Assembly (NCBI GenBank): GCA_030263615.1
Contig: SZPH01000080.1
Location: 1-15,059 of the forward strand
From: Villigracilis sp900696595
GTDB taxonomy: Bacteria > Chloroflexota > Anaerolineae > Anaerolineales > Villigracilaceae
DNA length: 15,059 bases
Direction of reading: 5' to 3'
Shown: positions 1 through 6,936 of the stretch, in pieces
How positions within the stretch are numbered: the stretch's first letter is position 1
How the letters are laid out: every line of letters starts with the position of its first letter
Notes under the pieces: generated by a model
What the model was told of the DNA's origin: nothing
What the model saw: only the letters and a program-made list of their open reading frames with translations
The model's database searches: none
Program-made: the position numbers and the translations under genes

Positions 1-1
1 A

Positions 2-136
2 TCCATGGAAGTGTATCGTCGCTGGCTGGCGATGACCCGCCCCGCCGACAAAGTCAGCCCCGATGGCACGCGTCGCCCCATGTGGTTGGCTCGTCCACTC
101 AAGCCGACGAAGGAAGCGTATAAGTTGCCGAAGTGA
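2..136 (+). CDS. C-terminal fragment of an unrecognised protein
   Basis: The window opens inside a reading frame that runs to a TGA at 134-136. The 44 visible residues are basic and proline-rich, with the segments RRWLAMTRPAD and MWLARPLKPTKEAYKLPK, and look like a natural hydrophilic C-terminus. No domain or motif can be named from this piece and the start lies outside the window. A palindromic sequence follows the stop at once. An internal ATG at 5-7 is unlikely to be the start, since it lies at the very edge of the window. Confidence 0.55.
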   Translation, partial: SMEVYRRWLAMTRPADKVSPDGTRRPMWLARPLKPTKEAYKLPK

Positions 137-139
137 GTC

Positions 140-281
140 CTCTCTCCCTTTGGGAGAGGGTTAAGGTGAGGGCGAGTCCGCTTTAGCGGGCTTCGTAGGA
201 ATAGCGCGGGGGTTCATCCCCGCGCGGCGCCAAGGCGAGATAAATGCCCGAAACGCTGAATCGCTATCCCCGCGCGGCGCC
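140..281. repeat. Cluster of intergenic palindromes and a 16-bp direct repeat
   Basis: The gap 137-413 holds no gene. Just after the preceding stop is a hairpin with arms CTCTCCC (142-148) and GGGAGAG (152-158) around TTT; this word is familiar as a dispersed intergenic repeat in many bacteria. Next are a small hairpin at 178-189 (CCGCT/AGCGG) and an 8-bp hairpin GCGCGGGG (204-211)/CCCCGCGC (218-225). The word ATCCCCGCGCGGCGCC occurs twice, at 216-231 and 266-281. None has a T-run, so Rho-independent termination is not supported. I see nothing clear in 282-399. Confidence 0.6.
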
Positions 282-413
282 GAAGTGTAACGAAAGCCTC
301 ACGAAGCAAAATCCGCTGCGGGTGTAGACTCTTTCAGCGAAGGAAAACCTCAAAGAAACGGAATCAACTTCCAGTTAAGAACGAAGCGGTTCGTCATCCG
401 GAAAGAACATCTT

Positions 414-1478
414 ATGCCAGTCAAATCCACAAAAGAAAAATCCAAACCCGCGAATGAATTTCCCGAAGAACCGGTGTGGACGTATCGCGGCTATCAACTG
501 AAATCCAGCGAGTTCGTCACGGCGATGGTGCATTTCTTTCGCGCCGAAGTGCAACGCGCCAACGTCTGGCGGCAAAGACTGGACACGACGACAAATTGGG
601 CGGTGGTGGTGACGGGCGCGACGCTTTCGATTGCGTTCAGCCAGTCGAACGTGCATCATTCGGTTGTGTTGCTGAATACGCTGCTGGTCTTGTGGTTTTT
701 GTTCATCGAAGCGCGGCGCTATCGTTATTATGAATTGTGGAGCTACCGCGTGCGCCTGATGGAGACGGATTTTTACGCCGCCATGCTCGTGCCGCCGTTT
801 CATCCCTCGCCGGAATGGGCGGAGAACCTCGCGGAAAATTTGCTCACGCCGAGTTTTCCGATCTCGATGTGGGAAGCCTTTGGTCGAAGACTGCGCCGGA
901 ATTATTATTGGATCTTTTTGATCCTGCTCGCTTCGTGGTTCGCAAAAATTTATCTGTTCCCACAATCGCCCGCCAGCGTGGAAGAGTTCATGGCGCGCGC
1001 GTCGGTGGGACCCATCTCCGGCGAGATGATGATCGGGCTGGGGTTGTTGTTCTATGTCTTTCTCGCCGTTTTTGCGATAGCCACCATCAACATGACTCGC
1101 GCCACAGGCGAAGTGTTGCCGCGCTTCGGCGACGAGACCGCGCCCGCCGCGCCGTCGGAACAAGGCAAACATACCGGCTTGCGCGCGCTGCTTGTTCCTC
1201 GTCGCAGGCGCAGGCAGTTGCTGGCGCTCATCATCACGGACAAAACGCAGGCGGTCTCGAACCGCATCCTGACCGATTTGCATCGCGGCGTGACCGCCAT
1301 GCCGGGCAAAGGCATGTACACCGGCAGGGAACATTCCGTGTTGATGTGCGCGCTCACCATCACCGAGGCGCATAACTTGAAAGCGGCGGTTGCGAAGGAA
1401 GACCCCAAGGCGTTTGTGATCGTCTCCCCCGCGCAGGAAATTTTGGGCGGCGGTTTTGCGCCGCTGGAGGAAAAATAG
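414..1478 (+). CDS. DUF2270-DUF2179 predicted integral membrane protein
   Basis: A 354-residue protein with two parts. Residues about 24-230 match the DUF2270 family: a conserved block MVHFFRAEVQRANVWRQRLD (38-57) runs into four hydrophobic segments near 60-77, 83-99, 164-181 and 206-226. Residues about 271-350 resemble DUF2179, the soluble C-terminal domain of YitT-type membrane proteins (ITDKTQAVSNRIL, then GMYTGREHSVLMCALT). A basic run (PRRRRRQ, 262-268) joins the halves and probably lies in the cytoplasm. The start ATG has GGAAAG at 400-405, eight bases upstream. The biochemical role of both families is unknown; a cytosolic sensory domain on a membrane anchor is inference. The next gene follows in the same direction 66 bp later. 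Confidence 0.8.
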   Translation: MPVKSTKEKSKPANEFPEEPVWTYRGYQLKSSEFVTAMVHFFRAEVQRANVWRQRLDTTTNWAVVVTGATLSIAFSQSNVHHSVVLLNTLLVLWFLFIEARRYRYYELWSYRVRLMETDFYAAMLVPPFHPSPEWAENLAENLLTPSFPISMWEAFGRRLRRNYYWIFLILLASWFAKIYLFPQSPASVEEFMARASVGPISGEMMIGLGLLFYVFLAVFAIATINMTRATGEVLPRFGDETAPAAPSEQGKHTGLRALLVPRRRRRQLLALIITDKTQAVSNRILTDLHRGVTAMPGKGMYTGREHSVLMCALTITEAHNLKAAVAKEDPKAFVIVSPAQEILGGGFAPLEEK

Positions 1479-1485
1479 ATCGGAC

Positions 1486-1514
1486 TCGCCGCCGGGCGTC
1501 GTCTGCCGTACAAT
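1486..1514 (+). promoter_or_regulatory. Possible promoter of the uracil-DNA glycosylase gene
   Basis: TACAAT at 1509-1514 is a good -10 box, with a poor -35 match (TCGCCG, 1486-1491) 17 bp upstream. It lies directly before the ATG at 1515, so transcription would start near 1521. This argues that the downstream ATG at 1545 is the real start. Confidence 0.35.
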
Positions 1515-1544
1515 ATGGGAATTCCATTCGACGGAGCGCGGCTC

Positions 1545-2168
1545 ATGACTCAGCCCGGCTTTTTTTCCGCCCCCCGATTTGATTCTCTCGATGAAATTTT
1601 ATCCGCCATTCGCTCGCTGACGGATGATCCGCTGGCGGGCGCAGGCACGAACATCGTCATCAGTCGCGGAAATCCCGATGCGAAATTATTGCTGATCGGC
1701 GAAGCGCCGGGCCCACAGGAAAACATCAAGGGCAAACCGTTCGTCGGTCCCGCCGGGCAGTTGCTGGATAAGATTTTGCAAGCCGCAAACTTCGACCCCG
1801 AACGCGACGTTTACATCACCAATTCCGTTTTTCGTATGCCGCCCGGTGATGATGGCAAATCCTTCCGCAAGCCAAACGACAAAGAGATCGAGTTCTACCG
1901 CCCCTTCGTCTTCGAGATCATCCGCGCTATGAATCCGCTGGTGATTCTGCTGACCGGGAACGTGGCTTGTCAATCTGTCTTGCAGAAGACCGGCATCACG
2001 TCCCTGCGCGGCAAATGGATCGAACTGGACGGGCGCTGGCTCATGCCCATCTTTCATCCTTCTTATTTGTTGCGCAATCAATCCCGCGAACCCGGCTCGC
2101 CCAAATCGCTGATGTGGGAGGACATCCGCGAGGCGAGAAGGAAGTATGACGAGTTGCTCTCCCGGTAA
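1545..2168 (+). CDS. Uracil-DNA glycosylase, family 4-like, without Fe-S cysteines
   Basis: Removes uracil from DNA in base excision repair. In the 207-residue product the family signatures are GEAPGPQEN (52-60, water-activating motif), FVGPAGQLLDKIL (67-79), ITN (91-93), and the C-terminal HPSYLLRN (171-178) that contacts uracil and the DNA minor groove. The start at 1545 is preferred over the in-frame ATG at 1515 because GGAG (1533-1536) sits eight bases before it and a -10 box abuts 1515. Family 4 enzymes normally bind a [4Fe-4S] cluster through four cysteines. By alignment from memory those positions are L25, D28, R97 and Y118 here, and the only cysteine is C142. A related cluster-free subfamily is the likely explanation. 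Confidence 0.85.
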   Translation: MTQPGFFSAPRFDSLDEILSAIRSLTDDPLAGAGTNIVISRGNPDAKLLLIGEAPGPQENIKGKPFVGPAGQLLDKILQAANFDPERDVYITNSVFRMPPGDDGKSFRKPNDKEIEFYRPFVFEIIRAMNPLVILLTGNVACQSVLQKTGITSLRGKWIELDGRWLMPIFHPSYLLRNQSREPGSPKSLMWEDIREARRKYDELLSR

Positions 2169-2243
2169 TGAAAAAATATTGACAGAGAGCATTGCAATCA
2201 TGAAAGGAAGTTAAACTCTTTACAAGAATGAAAACCTAAGCCG

Positions 2244-2273
2244 TTGCCCGGATATGTCGCCTCGGAGTAGAAT
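2244..2273 (+). promoter_or_regulatory. Likely promoter of the lipoprotein gene
   Basis: TTGCCC (2244-2249) and TAGAAT (2268-2273) are separated by 18 bp and lie 36 bp before the start codon at 2309. A consensus TTGACA at 2179-2184 has no convincing -10 partner. Confidence 0.45.
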
Positions 2274-2308
2274 GACAACCTCAACACCAACGCAAAGGAG
2301 AGAGTACG

Positions 2309-3058
2309 ATGAAAAAGTCAATTGTTTTTGCCGGGCTTATCATGATTTTTGCGACAATGGCGTGCGGTGGTTCCGCGGCTCCTGCCGCTACCGAAGCGGC
2401 TCCGGCCGCCACCGAAGCAGCTCCTGCCGCGACCGAAGCGCCCGCCGCTACCGAAGCGCCTCCCGCGACCGAAGCGTCTGCTGAAGATCCGACATTCTTC
2501 ACCGAAGATTTTTCGGGCGGGATGGATAACTGGTCGCAGTTCCAACTCGGAGACGGCGCCGATGAAACCAGTAAATTGAGCGTGACCGCCGGCGATTTCG
2601 GAGTAAACGTCGCCATAAATGCCGAGCAAATGTTCGCCTACTTTCTATATGTCCCTTATACCTATGAAAATGTGGGACTCAAAATGAAATCAACCAACAA
2701 AGGCGCAAATTCCTACCAGACCCTCCTGGTTTGCCGCGCAACCGACTCCGGATGGTACGAGTTTGCCATGCAGAACGATGGGTTGTGGTATCTGTATGCC
2801 TTCGATGCTGCGGCTGGCAAGTACAACCAGATAGGAAACGGCGGCGCGACGAATATCAAAACCGGCAAGGAGACCAATGAATTCGGCATGGATTGCGTTG
2901 GCGACCAGATCCATTTATTCGTCAACGGCGAGGAATTGACAGGCAGTCCGGTCAAAGACACTACCTTCTCCGAGGGACAAATCGGCTTTTCGGTCGCCTC
3001 CTTCGATGTCATCCCCGTCAATGTTGATGTGAACTTCCTGGAGATCAGCGAACGCTAA
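2309..3058 (+). CDS. Secreted lipoprotein with LamG/concanavalin-like domain
   Basis: A 249-residue exported protein. The N-terminus (MKK, hydrophobic core, then ATMAC) is a lipoprotein-type signal with C19 as the likely lipidated residue; the -3 Thr is not ideal. Residues 24-56 are a low-complexity tether of repeated APAATEA units. From residue 63 (FTEDFSG) to the end is a beta-sandwich of the laminin-G/3-keto-disaccharide-hydrolase type often seen in Anaerolineae surface proteins: F-x-E/D-D-F-S opening, CRATDSGWYEF, LFVNGEEL, and a GQIGFSV strand. No catalytic residues are recognisable; carbohydrate or ligand binding is inference. AAAGGAG at 2294-2300 is a strong ribosome site. Monocistronic, with its own promoter and terminator. 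Confidence 0.8.
   Translation: MKKSIVFAGLIMIFATMACGGSAAPAATEAAPAATEAAPAATEAPAATEAPPATEASAEDPTFFTEDFSGGMDNWSQFQLGDGADETSKLSVTAGDFGVNVAINAEQMFAYFLYVPYTYENVGLKMKSTNKGANSYQTLLVCRATDSGWYEFAMQNDGLWYLYAFDAAAGKYNQIGNGGATNIKTGKETNEFGMDCVGDQIHLFVNGEELTGSPVKDTTFSEGQIGFSVASFDVIPVNVDVNFLEISER
2378..2476 (+). repeat. In-frame tandem repeat coding APAATEA
   Basis: Three 21-bp units (2378-2398, 2399-2419, 2420-2440) followed by two 18-bp units (2441-2458, 2459-2476). Each ends in ACCGAAGC and codes (A)P(A)ATEA. Silent differences separate the units, so the peptide is conserved more than the DNA. It is a flexible tether and may vary in copy number between strains. Confidence 0.85.
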
Positions 3059-3086
3059 AGACTTCTCCTGCCAGGCATCCAGAATG

Positions 3087-3125
3087 AGCGCCCTCTGCAA
3101 CCGGCACGGGGGCGCTTGTTATTTT
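3087..3125 (+). terminator. Rho-independent terminator of the lipoprotein gene
   Basis: Arms AGCGCCC (3087-3093) and GGGCGCT (3110-3116) enclose a 16-nt loop and are followed by TGTTATTTT. It starts 29 bp after the stop codon. Confidence 0.65.
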
Positions 3126-3172
3126 CCTGCATCGCAACAACGCGCCTGCCGAGAACCGAGGGCCAGGTCTTA

Positions 3173-3227
3173 GAGCCCATCCGGTTAACCCTGCTTCCGG
3201 CGTCTGGAGCGTTATTCGGATAGGCTC
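3173..3227. mobile_element. 55-bp MITE-like palindrome flanked by TTA
   Basis: Ends GAGCCCATCCG (3173-3183) and CGGATAGGCTC (3217-3227) are inverted with one mismatch, and weaker complementarity continues inward (GTTAAC against GTTATT). TTA is present immediately outside both ends (3170-3172 and 3228-3230), as expected for a three-base target duplication such as the TNA duplications of IS1031-group IS5 elements. No coding capacity. An adjoining small hairpin lies at 3235-3253 (CGCTCT/AGAGCG). Confidence 0.45.
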
Positions 3228-3299
3228 TTAGAAACGCTCTCTTACTTAGAGCGCGCAAGTCCACGCCGCCTTGACGGCGCCCACGCTGGATGCGCGAAC

Positions 3300-3332
3300 A
3301 AAAAGCCGCCCGCTAAAGTGCGGGCGGCTTTT
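3300..3332 (-). terminator. Strong bidirectional terminator after the dockerin gene
   Basis: A nine-base-pair GC stem, GCCGCCCGC (3305-3313)/GCGGGCGGC (3320-3328), has A-run and T-run flanks on both sides. It lies 20 bp beyond the stop of the minus-strand gene ending at 3353 and would also stop plus-strand transcripts. Confidence 0.85.
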
Positions 3333-3352
3333 GAAACGAGCGGCAATGCTTC

Positions 3353-6307
3353 CTACGGTTGTTGCCAGGCTAGCGAGCCGGACATGCGATAGTTTTCGGC
3401 GAGCATTTCCAGGTCCATGATATTTGTCAACCCATCATTGCTCAAATCGGCGGGCAACGGGGCAAAGACGTTGTAATTCATGCCCACCGTGAGCGCGTCG
3501 AATTGATCAATTGCATTATTCTTGTCAATATCCCCTGCGGGAAGAGCAATTGGGGCGAGCGTCGTGGTCGCGCCTTCCGCTAATGTCACGCTTCCTTGCG
3601 CGCTCAAATGACCTTCGGCAGATGCGACCACCGTGAACGCGCCCGCCGGAGCGTTCAAATTGAAGGTTCCATCAGGGTTGGCGGTTGCAGTGGCGGCTAA
3701 AGTCGCATCCGGGTTGAAAAGGCTGATCGTGACAGGTTTGCTGGCGATCACTTGCCCGGCGAGCATCGGCGCGGAAAGCGGAGTCGCTGTGGGCGCAGAT
3801 TGAAGTATTACGGTCAGCGAATCGGGAACGGAAGCGATATCTTCCAGGCTGCCGCCTCTTGAAACTTTCGCCTTGCATTCGACGGAGGACGAACCCGGCT
3901 GCAACCCTGTGACGCTGAAGGTAAAGGCAATTCCATCCATATTGATCATTCTCCCGTTGCTGCCCGCGACGGCGAAGATGAAACTTCCAGATTGCGCGTT
4001 ATTGTAGGCGGAGACGGGATCGACTCCGAAAATTTGCCCGATTTGAACGTTTCCGACTGAGACCTGGTCGGCGGCGTAAAAACATGTAAATTCGACTCCG
4101 GCTACGCCTTCGGCAGGCAGTCCGTTTAGGCTGATGGAGACCAGACCCGTTTCGCCTGCCAATATCGTATCGGGTTCGACGACAGCGCTTACCGACATTC
4201 CACTGGGCAGGGTGGGCGGAATGCTTGTAAACGTGGGCGCGACAATGGGCGTCGGCGGCTCGGGTGTGGATGTCGCCTCTGTGGCGGGCGTGACGATTCC
4301 CGTAGCCGTATAAACGGGCGCAAGGGTGGCGGTGGAAGTAATCGGCGGGACGGACGTTGAAGTTGCCGGAGCCGTGTTCGTCGGCACAGGCAAACCGGCA
4401 ATGAGCGCCGCCTCCTCCGCCAGGTAGTCTGGCAGATTATCCCAGGGGTTGCCGGGGGTGTCGCTCGTCGCATACACGTAGCCAAACCTGCCTTTTGCCT
4501 CGGCGACAAAAGAAATCATTTGCTCGCGGCTGGCGCCGAAAGCCAGCGCGCAAAGTTTTTGAGGGTACATCCCACCCCAGGTCGGGTACGGAATGGGCGA
4601 AAGGGGCGCGGATTCGAAAATACAAGCCGCATCCGAACGGTTCATGTAGGCTTCCGTCGTCATTGCGCCGGGATTGATGATCACGGTCATACCCTTGGAG
4701 CGGATGTAATTATAAAGTTCGGCGTAATATGCCGCTTTGTTGGCGTCGTTCGTATTGTCCGCCTCGTCGAGAAATATCCCGGACGGGGCATACCATTGTT
4801 GCCAGGTGTCAATCTCGGTTTTTACGGCATTGATATTTCTCGTTCCATAACTTGTGGAGACATATCCGAACACTCCGATCCCCGCGCTGCGCAATGAGGC
4901 AATGCCATTTACAAACGAATCCCGGATCGTCGAACCTACTCCGTTATTCGGATTGACGATCGCGTCAATCACGCCGCCGACGTTGGAGGAAACAACCTGC
5001 CCCCAGTTCGAAGGCGCAGTGTAAAGCGGAATCAACATGCGCGTTTGCGCCGGAGGAGGGGGCGGGTTGGTGGATGTCGGGGCTGGCGGATTTGTCGCCG
5101 TGGGAGTCGCCGGAACCGGCGTGGCAGTCGGCTCAGCCCCGTTCACAAAGACGTTCGAGTCCTCAGGCAGATTGACCGTTGAAAAGGTCTTGAACCCGCT
5201 GACGGTATTGTTCTCGAACCGGTTATTTTTCGACCGGCAGTCGTGCGGATACATGTATCCCCAGTCCGGGTTGGAGGCATCGCTTTCCAACGGCATGAAA
5301 TCCGAGAAGTTGCAGGGGTAGGCGGTCGTTCCATCCGCCCAGGAACGGACGACAAATGCCGTTTCTTCGCCGCTAAGCTGATTGTTTCGGATCGTGTTGT
5401 TATCCCCGCCGAAAAACGAAATTCCATTGACCACCCCGGTAATGACGTTGTTTTCGATCAGATTGGCGTCCGCCAGATCCCATTCGAAAAAGATTCCGAT
5501 ACAGCGGGTGGAGGACAGGCGCGTCAACTTGTTTCCGCGCACGGTATTATTGTTGCCGAGCAGATTCAGCAGCTGGCAACCATACGTCGAGTTGTAGTCG
5601 TTTGTCGCCTTGATGATTTCATTGTTTTCGATGCGGTTGCCGTTCCCATTAAACTGCATTCCGCTTTCTCGATAATATTCATATACCCGGTTATCGTGGA
5701 CGTACCACCGGTCGGCGGAGGTGTTGCCGTTGTTTACCTTGCGCTGAAATATTCCGTAGGCGACTTTGATGAAATCAACCCCCGCAACCTCCCAGTTGTC
5801 GCACTGATATGCCGCAATTGCGGGGGCGATCCCAAGTCGCGCGCCCGTCATGACGATGCCCTTCGACGAAGTTACCCCATCGAACGCCTGGGGCGGCACG
5901 TCTGTGCCTATGATACGGATGTAATCGGCTACAGGAGAGACTTGCAGACACTTGATGATGTAGTTGCCGGATTTGCCGCTATCCGCAGTCAAAACGGCTC
6001 GTTCGCCCGGGTAGTTGGTGATCGTTATGGGCTGGCTGGCTGTGCCGGAGTTGGCGAACTGCCAACCGGTCGCAGGAGCCGCATAGGTTCCGGCGCGTAT
6101 GTAGAGAGTGTTCCCCGCCTTGAGTGTGGACAACGCTTTTGCCAGGGTTTTGAAGGGCGCCGCTTCGGTGCCGGCGTTGGCGTCATTGCCGGATGGCGAG
6201 ACGTAATAATTTGTCGGCGTTTGAAGCGCGGCAACAGAAGGGATATTCCACAGCGATGAGGCAGTCAGCGCAATTAGGGCGATAATCCGAAAGAATTTTT
6301 TAACCAT
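3353..6307 (-). CDS. Secreted modular protein: beta-helix, spherulin-4/GH135-like, cohesin-like, dockerin
   Basis: A 984-residue exported protein. Residues 1-27 are a signal peptide. Residues 34-390 form a right-handed beta-helix of the pectate-lyase/DUF1565 type, opening YYVSPSGNDANAGT and carrying N-rich rungs such as NRIENNEI and NTIRNNQL. After a Pro/Thr linker (391-421), residues 424-638 match spherulation-specific family 4, the fold of GH135 Sph3 glycoside hydrolases. The acidic pair D514-E515 (IFLDEAD) and E565 (CIFES) sit where Sph3 has its catalytic acids. A second Thr/Pro linker (641-703) leads to a cohesin-like sandwich (704-836), a carboxypeptidase-regulatory-like sandwich (848-924) and a type I dockerin (925-975) with two Ca-binding loops (D926/D928/N930/D937 and D954/S956/D958/D965). 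Likely an extracellular matrix glycan hydrolase. AGGAAAAG precedes the start. Confidence 0.85.
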   Translation of the reverse strand: MVKKFFRIIALIALTASSLWNIPSVAALQTPTNYYVSPSGNDANAGTEAAPFKTLAKALSTLKAGNTLYIRAGTYAAPATGWQFANSGTASQPITITNYPGERAVLTADSGKSGNYIIKCLQVSPVADYIRIIGTDVPPQAFDGVTSSKGIVMTGARLGIAPAIAAYQCDNWEVAGVDFIKVAYGIFQRKVNNGNTSADRWYVHDNRVYEYYRESGMQFNGNGNRIENNEIIKATNDYNSTYGCQLLNLLGNNNTVRGNKLTRLSSTRCIGIFFEWDLADANLIENNVITGVVNGISFFGGDNNTIRNNQLSGEETAFVVRSWADGTTAYPCNFSDFMPLESDASNPDWGYMYPHDCRSKNNRFENNTVSGFKTFSTVNLPEDSNVFVNGAEPTATPVPATPTATNPPAPTSTNPPPPPAQTRMLIPLYTAPSNWGQVVSSNVGGVIDAIVNPNNGVGSTIRDSFVNGIASLRSAGIGVFGYVSTSYGTRNINAVKTEIDTWQQWYAPSGIFLDEADNTNDANKAAYYAELYNYIRSKGMTVIINPGAMTTEAYMNRSDAACIFESAPLSPIPYPTWGGMYPQKLCALAFGASREQMISFVAEAKGRFGYVYATSDTPGNPWDNLPDYLAEEAALIAGLPVPTNTAPATSTSVPPITSTATLAPVYTATGIVTPATEATSTPEPPTPIVAPTFTSIPPTLPSGMSVSAVVEPDTILAGETGLVSISLNGLPAEGVAGVEFTCFYAADQVSVGNVQIGQIFGVDPVSAYNNAQSGSFIFAVAGSNGRMINMDGIAFTFSVTGLQPGSSSVECKAKVSRGGSLEDIASVPDSLTVILQSAPTATPLSAPMLAGQVIASKPVTISLFNPDATLAATATANPDGTFNLNAPAGAFTVVASAEGHLSAQGSVTLAEGATTTLAPIALPAGDIDKNNAIDQFDALTVGMNYNVFAPLPADLSNDGLTNIMDLEMLAENYRMSGSLAWQQP

Positions 6308-6329
6308 TATCTTTTCCTGTCTCTAAATA

Positions 6330-6394
6330 ATACAGCGCAAGGTCGCGCAGGAGTCCCAGCCGAGGGCGGCATTGGGAACGCCTTTGCGCTGTAT
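6330..6394 (-). promoter_or_regulatory. Structured leader RNA of the dockerin gene
   Basis: On the minus-strand transcript an outer stem pairs the segment at 6394-6384 with 6340-6330 (perfect 11 bp, ATACAGCGCAA with its complement) and extends by two G-C pairs past a bulged A. Inside is a second hairpin: GUUCCCA with UGGGAC, capped by GCCG/CGGC and a CCCU loop. It ends 22 nt before the start codon, just upstream of the ribosome site. I checked it against the c-di-GMP-I (GEMM) consensus from memory and it does not fit. Regulatory role is inferred from shape and position only. Confidence 0.4.
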
Positions 6395-6473
6395 GGTAAT
6401 TTGGCTGGTGTTGGCGGGGAAGAAGGGAAGGGATTGATAAAGACCAGCAATCTCTTTGAAATCCTTTTGAAAA

Positions 6474-6500
6474 ATTATCACAAATGGGTTTGAAGTTCAA
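6474..6500 (-). promoter_or_regulatory. Candidate promoter of the dockerin gene
   Basis: On the minus strand TTGAAC (6500-6495) and GATAAT (6479-6474) are 15 bp apart. The wider gap 6308-6742 holds no convincing gene: it contains this promoter, the structured leader, and a terminator at 6676-6702. Confidence 0.4.
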
Positions 6501-6675
6501 TGCGCCCGGGTAGGAATTGAGTACTATCAAGGCGCACACTTTTGTTGGGGCGCGGAAAAAGGCGTCACTATACGATATATCCCCCATCCCTGCGCCTTTT
6601 ATGGAAGGATTTTCCAAAAAAAATTCCTGAGCGACCAAATCCCGCTTATCGCTCTACTTTGTCTCGATTAGGGCT

Positions 6676-6702
6676 GAAAAAACAACCGCCTCGATTGGGC
6701 GG
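6676..6702 (-). terminator. Rho-independent terminator of the phosphoesterase/relic transcript
   Basis: Read on the minus strand, CCGCC (6702-6698) and GGCGG (6690-6686) form a stem with a 7-nt loop followed by TTGTTTTTTC. It lies 41 bp past the stop at 6743. Confidence 0.65.
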
Positions 6703-6742
6703 ATTCAGATTTATACCCCGCAACAAATCCACGCCCCCGCCA

Positions 6743-6916
6743 TCAACTCCTCTGGAATTCCGTTCGGTTCGCTAAACTGCTCGCCACAAACCTGCCGCCC
6801 TGCATCACGTATTCGATGTTCTTTCGGTCGGCAAGGGAACGTAAATCTTCGAGTGGATTCGTTTTGACCACGATCAATCGCGCGTTTTTGAAAACGTGAA
6901 TATTTCCATTGCTCAT
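6743..6916 (-). pseudogene. Amidohydrolase reduced to a 57-codon relic
   Basis: A short frame starting MSNGNIHVFKNARLI and continuing VVKTNPLEDLRSLADR then NIEYVMQGGRFV. The last part matches the conserved C-terminal end of amidohydrolase-superfamily proteins (LIVV-DGNPLEDI, then VMKGGRIV), while the first part resembles their N-terminal strand (FKNARLIDG). The roughly 350 residues between, including all metal ligands, are absent, and the junction falls at the shared LIVV/ARLI-like words, so an in-frame internal deletion fits. AGGAG six bases before the ATG is intact. It starts 20 bp after the phosphoesterase stop and is followed by a terminator. Without the TIM barrel it cannot be an amidohydrolase; it may still be translated. 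Confidence 0.65.
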
Positions 6917-6936
6917 CTTCGTCTCCTGGTTTCCGC

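Noticed and set aside
140..281. CRISPR-like repeats
   Set aside because: Only two copies of a 16-bp GC-rich word with no regular spacer-repeat array and no cas genes.
375..1373. 332-codon open frame on the minus strand
   Set aside because: Lies opposite the DUF2270 gene, is rich in His/Arg/Gln with no domain, and is a shadow of GC-rich coding sequence.
5243..6259. 338-codon open frame on the plus strand
   Set aside because: Antisense to the beta-helix region of the dockerin protein, with no recognisable motif or ribosome site.
6330..6394. Cyclic-di-GMP (GEMM) riboswitch
   Set aside because: Contains GCGCAAAGG but lacks the conserved GACGCAAAGCC and receptor segments in the right order.
6300..6638. 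112-codon minus-strand frame overlapping the dockerin gene start
   Set aside because: Covers the promoter and structured leader, has no family resemblance and runs into the next gene in another frame.
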